Part shown: piece after piece, positions 8,549-17,894 of the stretch | How positions within the stretch are numbered: the first letter of the stretch is position 1 | Layout of the letters: each line of letters opens with the position of its first letter | NCBI RefSeq assembly: GCF_003337435.1 | Contig: NZ_QPJS01000001.1 | Coordinates: 760,513 to 824,512 of the forward strand | DNA length: 64,000 nucleotides | Direction: 5' to 3' | Source of the DNA: Schleiferia thermophila | Lineage (GTDB): Bacteria; Bacteroidota; Bacteroidia; Flavobacteriales; Schleiferiaceae | The notes under the pieces: generated by a model | What the model was told of the DNA's origin: nothing | Seen by the model: the letters and a program-made list of their open reading frames with translations, nothing else | Database searches by the model: none | Translations under genes and position numbers: made by a program

Positions 8549-9259
8549 ATGGACCTGGATAAGTTTTCATTTGTTACGTTGTTCAAGCTGGTGATGAAGG
8601 AAAAAGAGGTCTATCTCAAAAGTGCATTCGGTGAACTTTTACCTGGCGGTTCTCATAAGCTGTTGAACTACTTCATCACCCGCGGTCAGATCAGAATCTA
8701 TAAAGCAGGCGATCAGATTTTAGAAACAGGACAACCTTCCGATCATTTTTTCTGGCTAATCGAAGGAGGAGTTAAAAGCCGCAGAAACGGGGAACTTTTG
8801 TTGCATAAAAAAGGTGACTTTCTGGGGCTTGCAGCAGTGCTTCAGAAAATTCCAATTTTATATGATTACTATTGTATTTCCGATGTTTCAGTGCTACTAG
8901 AGCTTCCCTCTGACGGATTGTTTGAGCTACTCGGTGATGAGCCACAGGCTATATTTCCTATCATGCAAATCCTTTTTAAAAAAGCAGAGCTTACAGAAAA
9001 TAACGGAGTACAAATCATGCAGGCCGATTCAGAAGAAAAACTTCTGAGAGCCCTTCAATATGTCGCTAAAAAGTATGGCCTCTCCGATGAAAACACCTTG
9101 AAGGTCGAATTAAGTGGCGATGACCTTGCTATGTTGTGTGGTACCTCGCGCACATCTACCTATCGGTGGTTAAAGCTTATTGAAGAAAAAGGAATTATCA
9201 AAAGGCAAGGCAGTAAAATCCAGCTATTGTCACTTAACTTACTGGGAAAATCAGGATAA
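8549..9259 (+). CDS. Crp/Fnr-family transcriptional regulator
   Basis: 236 residues from the ATG at 8549; the open frame also has a TTG six bases upstream, which I consider less likely. The N-terminal half is a cyclic-nucleotide-binding-like beta-roll (GDQILETGQPSDHFFWLIEGGVK). The C-terminal half has a winged helix with DDLAMLCGTSRTSTYRWLKLIEEKGII as the DNA-recognition element. No Cys cluster like that of Fnr is present, so an Fe-S oxygen sensor is unlikely; the effector is unknown. It stands between rseP and the purB cluster, with 120 bp and a separate promoter before purB. Targets cannot be predicted from the sequence. Confidence 0.9.
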   Translation: MDLDKFSFVTLFKLVMKEKEVYLKSAFGELLPGGSHKLLNYFITRGQIRIYKAGDQILETGQPSDHFFWLIEGGVKSRRNGELLLHKKGDFLGLAAVLQKIPILYDYYCISDVSVLLELPSDGLFELLGDEPQAIFPIMQILFKKAELTENNGVQIMQADSEEKLLRALQYVAKKYGLSDENTLKVELSGDDLAMLCGTSRTSTYRWLKLIEEKGIIKRQGSKIQLLSLNLLGKSG

Positions 9260-9331
9260 TCAGCCCTTTCATATGCTTGCTGATGTATCTGTACGCGATG
9301 CCGGACTGTAAACCGTTGGCACTGCCAGATA

Positions 9332-9364
9332 TTTCAGAATAAGAAGCCTTCTCTCTTACTTTTG
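9332..9364 (+). promoter_or_regulatory. Putative promoter of the purB cluster
   Basis: TTTC at 9332-9335 and an exact -7 box TACTTTTG at 9357-9364, 21 bp apart. The predicted transcript starts about 12-15 bases before the ATG at 9383. This supports the later ATG as the true purB start, because the upstream TTG at 9362 lies within the -7 box. Confidence 0.6.
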
Positions 9365-9382
9365 CCATTTAATGAGCAATAT

Positions 9383-10735
9383 ATGCATCAATCCCTTTTA
9401 GCAATTTCCCCAATTGATGGCCGATATCACGGCATCACTCAGCCGCTCACCGAATATTTCTCTGAATATGCGTTTTTTAAATACAGGCTCAAAGTCGAAC
9501 TTGAATACCTGATTGCCTTATCAAAAACAGGTGTGGATGAGCAATTGATTTTTACAAGTGAGGCAGAGCAACAGCTTCGCGAATGGATTGAAAACTTTTC
9601 GATTGAAGAAGCACAAAAAATAAAAGCAATTGAAAATACCACCCGACACGATGTAAAAGCTTTGGAATACTACATCAAGCAAAAATTTGAGGCTATCGGC
9701 TGGAGTCACATCAAAGAATGGGTTCATTTTGGCCTTACTTCACAGGATGTAAACAATACGTCCATTCCAATGATGCTAAAAGATTTTCACACCCATATTC
9801 TAAGGCCTGAATTTTCAAGCCTTTTAAATCATCTTCAATCTCTGGCCCTTACGTGGAAAGATATTCCTATGTTGGCCCGTACACATGGGCAGCCGGCATC
9901 ACCTACGCTACTCGGTAAAGAGATCGATGTATTTGTAAAGAGGATAAGTGAACAGTTAAAATTGCTGGACCAGATACCTTTTGCTGCTAAGTTTGGTGGG
10001 GCCACAGGCAATATGAATGCACACTATATTGCGTATCCTCAGATTGATTGGCATGCATTTGCCGACCAATTTGTGCGGGAGCGTCTGAGATTGCTACGAT
10101 CGTACCCTACAACGCAGATCGAACATTACGATCATCTGGCTGCCTATTTTGATGCTTTGAAAAGGATTAATGTAATTCTGATTGACTTTTGCCAGGATAT
10201 ATGGCTTTACATCAGTCAGGAATATTTTCAACAAAAGGTGGTCAAAGGTGAAGTAGGGTCATCGGCCATGCCTCACAAAGTCAATCCCATAGATTTTGAA
10301 AATGCAGAAGGCAATCTGCTTCTGGCCTGTTCACTACTGGAGTTTCTTAGCAGAAAACTCCCGATTTCGAGATTGCAAAGAGATTTGACAGACAGTACTG
10401 TGCTGAGAAATATCGGCGTGCCAATGGCCCATATTTTCATCGCTCTTAAATCCATTGACCGTGGTCTTAACAAGCTATTGGTCAACAAAGAGGCCATACA
10501 GCGCGATCTGGAAGCCAACTGGGCAGTAGTCGCAGAGGCCATACAAACAATTTTAAGAAGGGAAAAATATCCGAATCCTTATGAAGCGCTGAAAGAACTT
10601 TCACGTAGAGAAAAGCCGCCTGGTAAAGGTGAGTTTATAGAGTTTATCCGTTCGCTAGAGATACATCCAACAGTAAAAGAGGAACTGCTTAGTATTACAC
10701 CCTTTAATTACACCGGAAGATGGAGGACATCTTAA
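9383..10735 (+). CDS. purB: Adenylosuccinate lyase
   Basis: Catalyses two fumarate-releasing steps: SAICAR to AICAR in purine synthesis and adenylosuccinate to AMP. The 450-residue protein begins MHQSLLAISPIDGRYHGIT, the typical PurB opening of the E. coli-like subclass. The fumarase-superfamily signature SSAMPHKVNP lies near residues 293-302, with the catalytic Ser in the flexible loop. TRHDVKALEYY and ARTHGQPASPT are the other conserved superfamily segments. It is first in a rightward cluster. Its end overlaps the next gene by 16 bp, so translation of the two is probably coupled. Confidence 0.97.
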   Translation: MHQSLLAISPIDGRYHGITQPLTEYFSEYAFFKYRLKVELEYLIALSKTGVDEQLIFTSEAEQQLREWIENFSIEEAQKIKAIENTTRHDVKALEYYIKQKFEAIGWSHIKEWVHFGLTSQDVNNTSIPMMLKDFHTHILRPEFSSLLNHLQSLALTWKDIPMLARTHGQPASPTLLGKEIDVFVKRISEQLKLLDQIPFAAKFGGATGNMNAHYIAYPQIDWHAFADQFVRERLRLLRSYPTTQIEHYDHLAAYFDALKRINVILIDFCQDIWLYISQEYFQQKVVKGEVGSSAMPHKVNPIDFENAEGNLLLACSLLEFLSRKLPISRLQRDLTDSTVLRNIGVPMAHIFIALKSIDRGLNKLLVNKEAIQRDLEANWAVVAEAIQTILRREKYPNPYEALKELSRREKPPGKGEFIEFIRSLEIHPTVKEELLSITPFNYTGRWRTS

Positions 10736-11664
10736 TAGATGCACAGCCGGTGAGTCCCGGAGTACAAAAACGAGTGGACATTGAGGTAGCAAGGTTACCA
10801 TCAGGTACAGTGATTCACATGCCTGTGTTCGTATACAGAAGTAAAAATCCAGGTCCTGTCGTGATGCTTTCAGGGGGTCTTCACGGGGATGAAATCAACG
10901 GTGTCGAAATCATAAGACGGGTAGTTGCAAGTAAGTGGATTCAGCAGCTTCTCTCAGGTACAATCGTAGCCTTGCCTATAATAAATGTGTATGGTTTTAT
11001 CCATTTCTCAAGGGAAGTACCGGATGGGAAGGACGTAAACAGGTCTTTTCCAGGCAATCCGGATGGTTCTTTGGCCTCGATTGTAGCCTCGATCATCAGC
11101 CGAAAAATTCTGCCATTGATTGACTATGGGATAGATTTTCATACCGGTGGAGCCAGCCGGACCAATTTTCCCCAGATCAGATACGACCGTCGAGATCCTG
11201 TAGCTGCCGAGCTTTCCAAAGCTTTTAACGCTCCATATACCATTTATTCATCTGTAATCGATGGGTCCCTGCGTTCCACTGCATCCCAGATGAACAAGTC
11301 CATCATTGTATACGAGGGTGGCGAATCTATGCGCTTTGACCAGTTTGCCATAGAGGAAGGACTCAAAGGAATCCGACGGGTATTAAAACATTTAGGAATG
11401 ATCCGAGTGGGAGCTTCATCTGCTTCAAAATCAATTGTTTGTGCAAATACTACATGGGTACGCGCCGAAGCCTCGGGACTATTTACCTGTTTAAAACAGT
11501 CGGGGCAGGAGGTCTTTGCCGGCGAAGTCATTGGATATGTGCACAATCCTTATAATCTTTACAATGTACCGGTAATCACATCGGTATCAGGTCATATAAT
11601 AGGGCATAACAACATTCCGCTAGTTCACCGTGGAGATGCATTGTTTCACATAGGATATACATAA
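10720..11664 (+). CDS. Succinylglutamate desuccinylase / aspartoacylase family zinc hydrolase
   Basis: 314-residue M14-type carboxypeptidase-like hydrolase. The zinc ligands are visible in GGLHGDEING (His55, Glu58) and DFHTG (His141), with DVNRSFPG as the conserved substrate-binding segment and a C-terminal beta domain resembling AstE/AspA. Family members cleave N-acyl amino acids or small amide conjugates; the substrate here is unknown. In many bacteria this subfamily sits beside rimK-like ATP-grasp ligases, but no such gene is seen here. It overlaps purB by 16 bp and is followed 7 bp later by an alpha/beta hydrolase. Confidence 0.88.
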   Translation: MEDILIDAQPVSPGVQKRVDIEVARLPSGTVIHMPVFVYRSKNPGPVVMLSGGLHGDEINGVEIIRRVVASKWIQQLLSGTIVALPIINVYGFIHFSREVPDGKDVNRSFPGNPDGSLASIVASIISRKILPLIDYGIDFHTGGASRTNFPQIRYDRRDPVAAELSKAFNAPYTIYSSVIDGSLRSTASQMNKSIIVYEGGESMRFDQFAIEEGLKGIRRVLKHLGMIRVGASSASKSIVCANTTWVRAEASGLFTCLKQSGQEVFAGEVIGYVHNPYNLYNVPVITSVSGHIIGHNNIPLVHRGDALFHIGYT

Positions 11665-11671
11665 AGGCTAT

Positions 11672-12484
11672 ATGGAAGTTGACAAAAGACTCACCGAAAA
11701 CTTTATCTATTACAAGGATACCAACATCGCATTTTACCAATATGGTAACCCTAAGGGTAAAGCTGTAGTATGGCTACACGGATTTTTGGAAGATAGCCGT
11801 ATGTGGAAGTACCTGATCGATGATTTGCCGGTAAGTTTAAGACATATTTTTATTGATTTACCAGGATTTGGCAACAGCCAATGCATAGCATACGTACATA
11901 CTATGGAAGAGATGGCTGAGGTGGTCATGCGTGTGCTTAAAGAACTGAAAGTCAAAAAAGCCGCTTTAATAGGGCATTCGATGGGAGGATATGTGGCCCT
12001 TGCTTTTGGTGAAAAATATCCGGAAACTGTTCGAAGTATGTGCCTCCTTCATTCGACGGCAGCTGCAGACACTCCAGAAAAAATCCAAAACAGAAACCGT
12101 GGAATCGAACTGGCCAAAAAGAATTCCGAACTCTTTGCCAAAACCACATTTAAAGGACTTTTTGCCGATTGGGCTCATGAACAGTTTGCCGAGCTGATAG
12201 ACGAGCAAGCTGAAATTGCCGGGAAAACAGTTGTTCAAGGAATTGTGGCAGCTCTTGAAGGCATGAAAATTCGACCGGACCGTACAGTTTTGCTTCACTT
12301 TGCACCATTTGAAATCTACCACATTGCTGGTGATGAAGACCCGGTATTCAAAGGTCAGTCGCTTTTAGAACAATTCCAGGCTCCAAAAGTGAGGTCTTAT
12401 ATCATCAAAGCAGGTCATATGAGTCATATTGAAAACCGGCCAGAATTGCTCAAGGTTTTGAGAGAGTTTTTTAAATCCCTTTAG
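11672..12484 (+). CDS. Alpha/beta-hydrolase fold protein
   Basis: 270 residues with the oxyanion segment VVWLHGFLEDSRMW, the nucleophile elbow GHSMGG (Ser in GxSxG), the acid region HIAGDEDPVF and the catalytic His in AGHMSHIENRPE. This is a complete Ser-Asp-His hydrolase of the esterase/MenH-like group, cytoplasmic with no signal peptide. Substrate unknown. Tight spacing (7 bp before, 4 bp after) places it in the purB-pabB transcription unit. A role in folate or other chorismate-derived metabolism would be pure speculation. Confidence 0.9.
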   Translation: MEVDKRLTENFIYYKDTNIAFYQYGNPKGKAVVWLHGFLEDSRMWKYLIDDLPVSLRHIFIDLPGFGNSQCIAYVHTMEEMAEVVMRVLKELKVKKAALIGHSMGGYVALAFGEKYPETVRSMCLLHSTAAADTPEKIQNRNRGIELAKKNSELFAKTTFKGLFADWAHEQFAELIDEQAEIAGKTVVQGIVAALEGMKIRPDRTVLLHFAPFEIYHIAGDEDPVFKGQSLLEQFQAPKVRSYIIKAGHMSHIENRPELLKVLREFFKSL

Positions 12485-12488
12485 CGAT

Positions 12489-13790
12489 ATGAAGCAAACC
12501 TTTCTCCAACCTGCAACTCAGGAATCAAATTGGTCCACTGTAAAGCTTGATGTAAATGACAGTGAGTTGTTTTACCGAAATCTGATCGGGTGGGGAAAGG
12601 GGTTAAAAACATTTTTTGCTTTCGACTCGGCAGGTTATACAAACAACAGTCTCAACCGGTTTGAATGGCTCATCATGGCAGAGGAGTACCGGAAAGTCAC
12701 TGCTGAGGAGTTTTTGATACGTCCGATAGGAAAGTTGGGTGACTGGATTGGCTTTCTTGTATCATACGATTTTAAGAATCTCCTGCATCATCAGGAAATT
12801 ATAAAGAATGATCTCCTTCAAACAGACCTTGCCTATTTTTTTGAGCCTGTTTGGGTATTTTATAAGCAAAATGGAGTCCTATATGCCGACTATCGCTCAG
12901 AGTACAGGGAAGACTTCATTCGGTTGCTCCGTGAATTAAACAATAGTTGTCCGCCAACCTTGCTAAGGAGTCTGATGCCTGAGTTTAAACCACTAACGGA
13001 TAAGACTCAATACCTATCCAATTTCGAAAAACTTCTGTGGCACCTCTATCGGGGTGACATTTATGAAGTAAATTATTGTGTTTTTTACTTGAGTGACGGC
13101 AATTTTGATTATCATGCTCTTTGGTCTGAACAACTGTCGAAGTCTTCAGGCCCCATGGGAGGAGTTTTCAAAACGGGCGATATATCAGTCATTTCCAAAT
13201 CACCGGAGCGATTTTTAGTGTATAGAAACGGAAGGCTTTACTCCCAACCCATTAAAGGCACCATCAAGCGCGGACGTGATCATAAAGAAGACGAGCAGCT
13301 TAGGGCGAAACTTAACACCAGCAAAAAAGAGCGCTCAGAAAATGTGATGATAGTGGATTTGGTGCGAAACGACCTTTCCAGAATCTGTGAAATTGGTTCT
13401 GTAAAAGTAGATGAATTGTTTGGCATATATACCTTTCCGATGGTACATCAAATGGTCAGTACTGTCAGTGGCGTACCTCGTGACAATTTGCATCTGCACG
13501 ATGTGATGAAAGCGCTTTTTCCGATGGGTAGCATGACTGGCGCCCCTAAGATTAGTGCTATGAAAATAATCCAAAGTGTCGAAACCCACAACAGGGGGTA
13601 TTATTCAGGATCAGCAGGCTATATTGCACCCGATGGAGAGATGGATTCAAATGTTATCATTCGTTCTATTGTATCAGACCAGGCCTCAGGTAAAGCATAT
13701 ATAGGTGTGGGATCTGCCGTAACCATTTATACCAATGGGGAGGACGAATACAACGAATGCCTCCTGAAGCTCAACTCTGTACTTTCTTAG
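12489..13790 (+). CDS. pabB: Aminodeoxychorismate synthase component I
   Basis: Chorismate-binding enzyme (433 residues) that makes 4-amino-4-deoxychorismate for folate. The motif PIKGT at 254-258 has Lys256, the residue that distinguishes PabB from anthranilate synthase (PIAGT). Other conserved chorismate-binding segments are VMIVDLVRNDL, GSMTGAPKI and YSGSAGY. It lacks a fused glutamine amidotransferase; a pabA and a pabC must be elsewhere. The shorter, weak N-terminal domain is typical of Bacteroidota PabB. It sits 4 bp after the hydrolase gene. Confidence 0.94.
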   Translation: MKQTFLQPATQESNWSTVKLDVNDSELFYRNLIGWGKGLKTFFAFDSAGYTNNSLNRFEWLIMAEEYRKVTAEEFLIRPIGKLGDWIGFLVSYDFKNLLHHQEIIKNDLLQTDLAYFFEPVWVFYKQNGVLYADYRSEYREDFIRLLRELNNSCPPTLLRSLMPEFKPLTDKTQYLSNFEKLLWHLYRGDIYEVNYCVFYLSDGNFDYHALWSEQLSKSSGPMGGVFKTGDISVISKSPERFLVYRNGRLYSQPIKGTIKRGRDHKEDEQLRAKLNTSKKERSENVMIVDLVRNDLSRICEIGSVKVDELFGIYTFPMVHQMVSTVSGVPRDNLHLHDVMKALFPMGSMTGAPKISAMKIIQSVETHNRGYYSGSAGYIAPDGEMDSNVIIRSIVSDQASGKAYIGVGSAVTIYTNGEDEYNECLLKLNSVLS

Positions 13791-13866
13791 ATGTTCCCGG
13801 TACTGATCTGCACGGTGAAGAGGCTTATTTTAGTTGACAGGTATCCGCAATGTTTTTTCTAAACAA

Positions 13867-15168
13867 ATGCACAAGGTTGAAGACAGCTTTATCAATGAAA
13901 TTAAGGCGATAGAGCCACATCTTACTGGAGTGGTTCTCGGACTGAGCGGAGGGGTTGATTCTGTCGTATTGCTGTATTTGCTGAAGAGGTTTGGAATCAA
14001 TTTCATAGCTGTGCACGTAAACTATGGATTAAGGGGCGTTGAGTCAGATGAAGACGAAAATTTAGTCCGTTCACTTTGCAAAACGAAAGACATTCCGTTG
14101 GAAGTTTTTTACTTTGAAAAATCAATTGATGTAAGCAAAGGAGAGTCGCTGCAGATGGCTGCTCGAAGATTTCGATACGAAAGGTTTGATGAAATTAGGA
14201 GAAAATATGCCATGTCGCATATTGCATTGGCTCATCATATGGATGATTTTCTGGAAAGCATGCTCATCAATATGACCAGGGGTACCGGTCTGGCAGGTTT
14301 AGCCATGCGTGAAAAAGAACCTTTCATCCGACCATTGAAAAACTTGTGGAAAAGGGATATTGTGGAGTATGCGGAGATGCATCAATTCAAATGGCGTGAA
14401 GATTCATCCAACAGGCAAGGCAAGTATGAAAGAAATAAAGTCAGGTGGCAGGTACTACCGGCCTTGAAAGCTCTTCATCCAAGGGCAGAATCAGGGCTGG
14501 AAAAAAGTGTGAAAAATTTTAATTTGGCTTACAAATACCTTCAACATCAGGCTGCAGAATATCTCATAAACCATAAATATCCGTACAAGAGCGGATTCAA
14601 AATTTCACTGAAATCTTTTTTGCCCTGGAAGGAAGAATACAGCGCATTGTTATGGGAAATTTTTAATCAGGTGGATATTTCATCCATCTCTGTAGATGAT
14701 TTTGTGAAAGGATTTGTATCGGACGAAAGCAAAATCTGGAAGTTAGGATGGCCATTGGTTTTTAGTAAATCGGCTGAATTGTATATCTTCCCCAATGAGC
14801 ACCGGGATGGTACTACATCTTTTTTTCAGGTATGGGAAGATTTAAATTTTCCGTGTATTATTAAAGATTGGGGTCAGGTCCGAATCGAAAAATCAAGCGA
14901 TTCAGTTTGGTTTTCTGACTCCATTATGAGGAAAAAAATAACTTTCAGAACTTGGAAGTCAAGCGATAAAATACAACTTGCCGGGTTCAGCAAGCGTGTA
15001 CCTGATTTGATAAAAGACTGTAAAGTGGATGTAGTTTCTAAAAAATATATACTCGTTATGACCGTAGAGGAAGAAGTTGTTTGGGTAGTTGGGTTCAGAC
15101 AATCGGAAAAATTCAGAGCTGTAGAAGGTGATGGTATACCTATGAAAGCTGTAAGCATTTGGATATAA
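13867..15168 (+). CDS. tilS: tRNA(Ile)-lysidine synthase
   Basis: ATP-dependent ligation of lysine to C34 of the tRNA-Ile CAU anticodon, an essential decoding step. The PP-loop SGGVDS is at residues 27-32 in the 433-residue protein counted from the ATG at 13867. A TTG 33 bases upstream is rejected because the pre-motif part would be over-long. MDDFLESMLINMTRGTG and WREDSSN are TilS hallmarks, and the C-terminal domains (about 215-433) are the tRNA-binding part. It is last in the rightward cluster, 76 bp after pabB. Confidence 0.96.
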   Translation: MHKVEDSFINEIKAIEPHLTGVVLGLSGGVDSVVLLYLLKRFGINFIAVHVNYGLRGVESDEDENLVRSLCKTKDIPLEVFYFEKSIDVSKGESLQMAARRFRYERFDEIRRKYAMSHIALAHHMDDFLESMLINMTRGTGLAGLAMREKEPFIRPLKNLWKRDIVEYAEMHQFKWREDSSNRQGKYERNKVRWQVLPALKALHPRAESGLEKSVKNFNLAYKYLQHQAAEYLINHKYPYKSGFKISLKSFLPWKEEYSALLWEIFNQVDISSISVDDFVKGFVSDESKIWKLGWPLVFSKSAELYIFPNEHRDGTTSFFQVWEDLNFPCIIKDWGQVRIEKSSDSVWFSDSIMRKKITFRTWKSSDKIQLAGFSKRVPDLIKDCKVDVVSKKYILVMTVEEEVVWVVGFRQSEKFRAVEGDGIPMKAVSIWI

Positions 15169-15190
15169 AAAAACCCGGCACATGGCCGGG
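15167..15190 (-). terminator. Terminator of the OmpA/LysM gene
   Basis: CCCGGC (15174-15179) and GCCGGG (15185-15190) form a perfect 6-bp GC stem around ACATG. Leftwards it is followed by seven T (A run at 15167-15173). It terminates the leftward gene ending at 15242. The A run abuts the tilS stop codon. Confidence 0.8.
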
Positions 15191-15241
15191 CTGTAAAGGG
15201 GAGAGGTTACAATTTTTATTTCATCGCAAAGATAACCGCAA

Positions 15242-17773
15242 TTATTTAATGAAAATCATCAGTCCGGGAATTAGGTCCGGTTCTTTGATTTTAGGATTTA
15301 ATTCTTTCAATTCTTTTACGCTCAGACCGGTTTTTTGCGAAATTGTTCTGAAATTATCTCCTTGCTCGACCCGGTATCGTTTGCTGTCGTATTCGGTATA
15401 ATCTCCGTTAGGTGTTACTTTTAATTCCAGTCCGGGAAATATTCTGACTCCACGGAGGCCCCCATTCAGTTCTCTCAGATCTCTGATGGTGATGCCATAT
15501 TGCTGAGCGATTTTTCCAAAATTATCTCTTTCCTCACAGATATGTATTTGTCCGATGGGCTTTGCTTCCGGGGTATTGTCTTTTGTTTGTTCTGAAGTTT
15601 CATTGGGTTGTTCGCTTCTGGCTTTGGGAACATAATTTTCAGATATTACTCGGAAATCTGTCCTCCGGTTAATTTGGTTGGCTACTTCCTGGAGTTCTGG
15701 GCTCAGGGTTTTGATGTATTTTTCAGTAAGTACAGTTCCAGGCTTAAACATTCCTTTTCCATATCCGTCGTAGTTTTCTGGTACCGTAAACGGTTCTCTT
15801 TCTCCACGTCCTACAGCTACCAATCTTTCAGGGTCGATACCTTTTTCAATCAGGTAGTCTACACATGCCTGTGCACGACGCTGCGAAAGCAGATCGTTGT
15901 TGGCATCAGTGTCGCGATAGTCGGTATGTGACCGCAACTCGATTACGATGTTGGGATTTTTTACAAGAATTTCATATACCTGGTCAAGAGCTTCCTTAGA
16001 TTCTGGTCTTAAATCCCACTTTGCCAGGTCAAAGAATACATTAGGTAATACAATAGGCTCTTCAATCGGATCAAGTGACTTGCTAAATCTAAAGGTGTAT
16101 AGAAAATGATTTTCAGTGGGGATAAATTCATATTGTTCCATAGCAATGCCCATGGTTGTGAAATTGCTGGAAGTACTAAGAAATTTTTTCTTCTCGAAGT
16201 TGATTTGATAGCTGACGTTTTCTCTCAATGTACCTGGTTCTATGATGATTTGCCCGTTTTTATCAGAATTGACCGTGAAGGTAGTGCCATCTGTGCCCGA
16301 TATAGTGGCGGTAACTTGTTGGAGGGGTTTCTTGTCTTTCGAGTTTGTAACAATGACCTCAAGTTTGTACTCCAATGGAGCCAGGTAGATGGCATAGATG
16401 TCATCGCCACCTCTTCCTCCTTCGCGGTTTGAAGAGATAAATCCTCTTTTCGATCCTCCGCTTTCCAGCACTATGGCGAAGTCATCGGCATTTGAATTAA
16501 TTGGAAATCCCATGTTTTCTGGTTTGCCTGTGGGCATACCTTCCTCATTTACCGTAACTCTGAAAATGTCCAGTCCTCCCATACCTGGATGGCTGTTGCT
16601 GGCAAAGTACAAGTATCCGTCATCGTGAGCAAAGGGGAAGAGCTCATCTCCGGGGCCGTTTACCATAGGGCCGAGATTTTTGGGTGTTTCCCATGAGCGG
16701 GTTCTCCGGTTGTAGGTTGTAATCCAAATGTCCCTTCCACCCAATCCACCTGGCATATCGCTGGCAAAATAGAGGTATTTATCATCAGGCGAAAGTGCGG
16801 GATGTCCGACACTGCTTACTGAGTCTGGGGCGAGAAACAATATTTCTGCCTCTTTCCAGTCTTGTCCGAGTCTTTCGGTCACACAGATGTTGCAACCGAT
16901 ATTTTGACTTTTCTGTTTTAAACATCTGGTGAAGTACATGGTTCTTCTCCGCTTGTCGAGTGCCGGTGCTCCTTCGTGGAAGTTGGTATTGATCATCGGG
17001 CTTAAAGGGAGAGGTTCGAGCCATTTGACCTCTGCCATTAGAGATTTGTTTTCGCCTCTTCTCAATCTTTGCTGTCTTTTATTAGCTTTTCGTTCGGATT
17101 TTGTTTCCCAGATGTCGCTGAAATTCCCCCCAAACCAACCTTCTCGTTTTTTTCCGGTGGAGCCTAGTCTGTCGGATGTAAACATGATTTCTTCATAACT
17201 GCCGGGCCTGCCGCTGTATACTACGCCATATTCGTTTTCTTTGGTATTCAGATCTTTGACATTTTCTACCAGATATCTTGTTCTGTTCTTCTTAAATTCA
17301 GCGGCCATCCTGCATCCCTCTATACCGTTGATGGCTCTTTGATCCCCGGGCACCTGTCTCAGAAAGTTTTCATATTCTTTTATAGCGTCTTCATATTCGC
17401 CTAAATTGTGAAGACATTGAGCAAGATATAAATTTATTTCCGGTTCTTTATATCCGGCATTTATTGCTCTTTGAAAGTAGTTGGTTGCATTTTTAAAATT
17501 AAGCATTCTCATTTGGCTCAATCCGAGGTAGTAGAGAATCTCTGTTTTTTCGCTTTTGTTCCTTGTTTTGGAGAATGCTTTTTTAAATAATTCAGTAGCA
17601 AAAAAGAATTCATTTGACTTAAAAGCGTCCATCGCCTGCTTGAATTCCTTGCTTTTTTTCTCTTCTTTTGGTGGTTCTGTGTTGGGAGTTGATTGAGCTA
17701 CATTTTTTTGTGAAAATGCTGAAAATGATATAGATAGCATCATTATGTAGCTCAATAAAAACTTTTTTTTCAT
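15242..17773 (-). CDS. Exported TPR / PD40 / OmpA / LysM envelope protein
   Basis: 843 residues from the ATG at 17773, where a signal peptide starts (MKKKFLLSYIMMLSISFSAFSQ). Domains in order: TPR repeats (about 45-155), PD40/WD40-like propeller blades (about 190-430, e.g. PALSPDDKYLYFASD), a carboxypeptidase regulatory-like beta domain (about 480-560), and an OmpA C-terminal peptidoglycan-binding domain (about 590-720, with ELRSHTDYRDTDANNDLLSQRRA). Two LysM-type repeats close the protein (about 745-843). The TPR-PD40-CRD-OmpA order is that of PorE and related proteins linked to the type IX secretion system; the LysM pair at the end is an addition. Predicted location is periplasm or outer membrane, holding peptidoglycan. 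It has its own promoter and terminator. Confidence 0.9.
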   Translation of the reverse strand: MKKKFLLSYIMMLSISFSAFSQKNVAQSTPNTEPPKEEKKSKEFKQAMDAFKSNEFFFATELFKKAFSKTRNKSEKTEILYYLGLSQMRMLNFKNATNYFQRAINAGYKEPEINLYLAQCLHNLGEYEDAIKEYENFLRQVPGDQRAINGIEGCRMAAEFKKNRTRYLVENVKDLNTKENEYGVVYSGRPGSYEEIMFTSDRLGSTGKKREGWFGGNFSDIWETKSERKANKRQQRLRRGENKSLMAEVKWLEPLPLSPMINTNFHEGAPALDKRRRTMYFTRCLKQKSQNIGCNICVTERLGQDWKEAEILFLAPDSVSSVGHPALSPDDKYLYFASDMPGGLGGRDIWITTYNRRTRSWETPKNLGPMVNGPGDELFPFAHDDGYLYFASNSHPGMGGLDIFRVTVNEEGMPTGKPENMGFPINSNADDFAIVLESGGSKRGFISSNREGGRGGDDIYAIYLAPLEYKLEVIVTNSKDKKPLQQVTATISGTDGTTFTVNSDKNGQIIIEPGTLRENVSYQINFEKKKFLSTSSNFTTMGIAMEQYEFIPTENHFLYTFRFSKSLDPIEEPIVLPNVFFDLAKWDLRPESKEALDQVYEILVKNPNIVIELRSHTDYRDTDANNDLLSQRRAQACVDYLIEKGIDPERLVAVGRGEREPFTVPENYDGYGKGMFKPGTVLTEKYIKTLSPELQEVANQINRRTDFRVISENYVPKARSEQPNETSEQTKDNTPEAKPIGQIHICEERDNFGKIAQQYGITIRDLRELNGGLRGVRIFPGLELKVTPNGDYTEYDSKRYRVEQGDNFRTISQKTGLSVKELKELNPKIKEPDLIPGLMIFIK

Positions 17774-17803
17774 TCCTGTATGTTGAAATCTGATTTGTAT
17801 TGT

Positions 17804-17834
17804 CAAAGTAAAGCTTTATTAATGAAATGACAAA
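17804..17834 (-). promoter_or_regulatory. Putative promoter of the OmpA/LysM gene
   Basis: On the minus strand TTTG (17834-17831) is followed after 20 bp by TACTTTG (17810-17804), a one-base-shorter form of TAnnTTTG. The start codon at 17773 is about 30 bp downstream. The same shortened box recurs upstream of the carbohydrate-binding cargo gene at 42406. Confidence 0.5.
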
Positions 17835-17894
17835 ACAACCAAAAATTATTTATACTCGAAGTTGTCCATGAGCGTCTTATCCACCGGCATAGGC

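Noticed and set aside
9362-9382. TTG at 9362 as the purB start
   Set aside because: It lies inside the predicted -7 promoter box, and PurB proteins begin close to the ATG at 9383.
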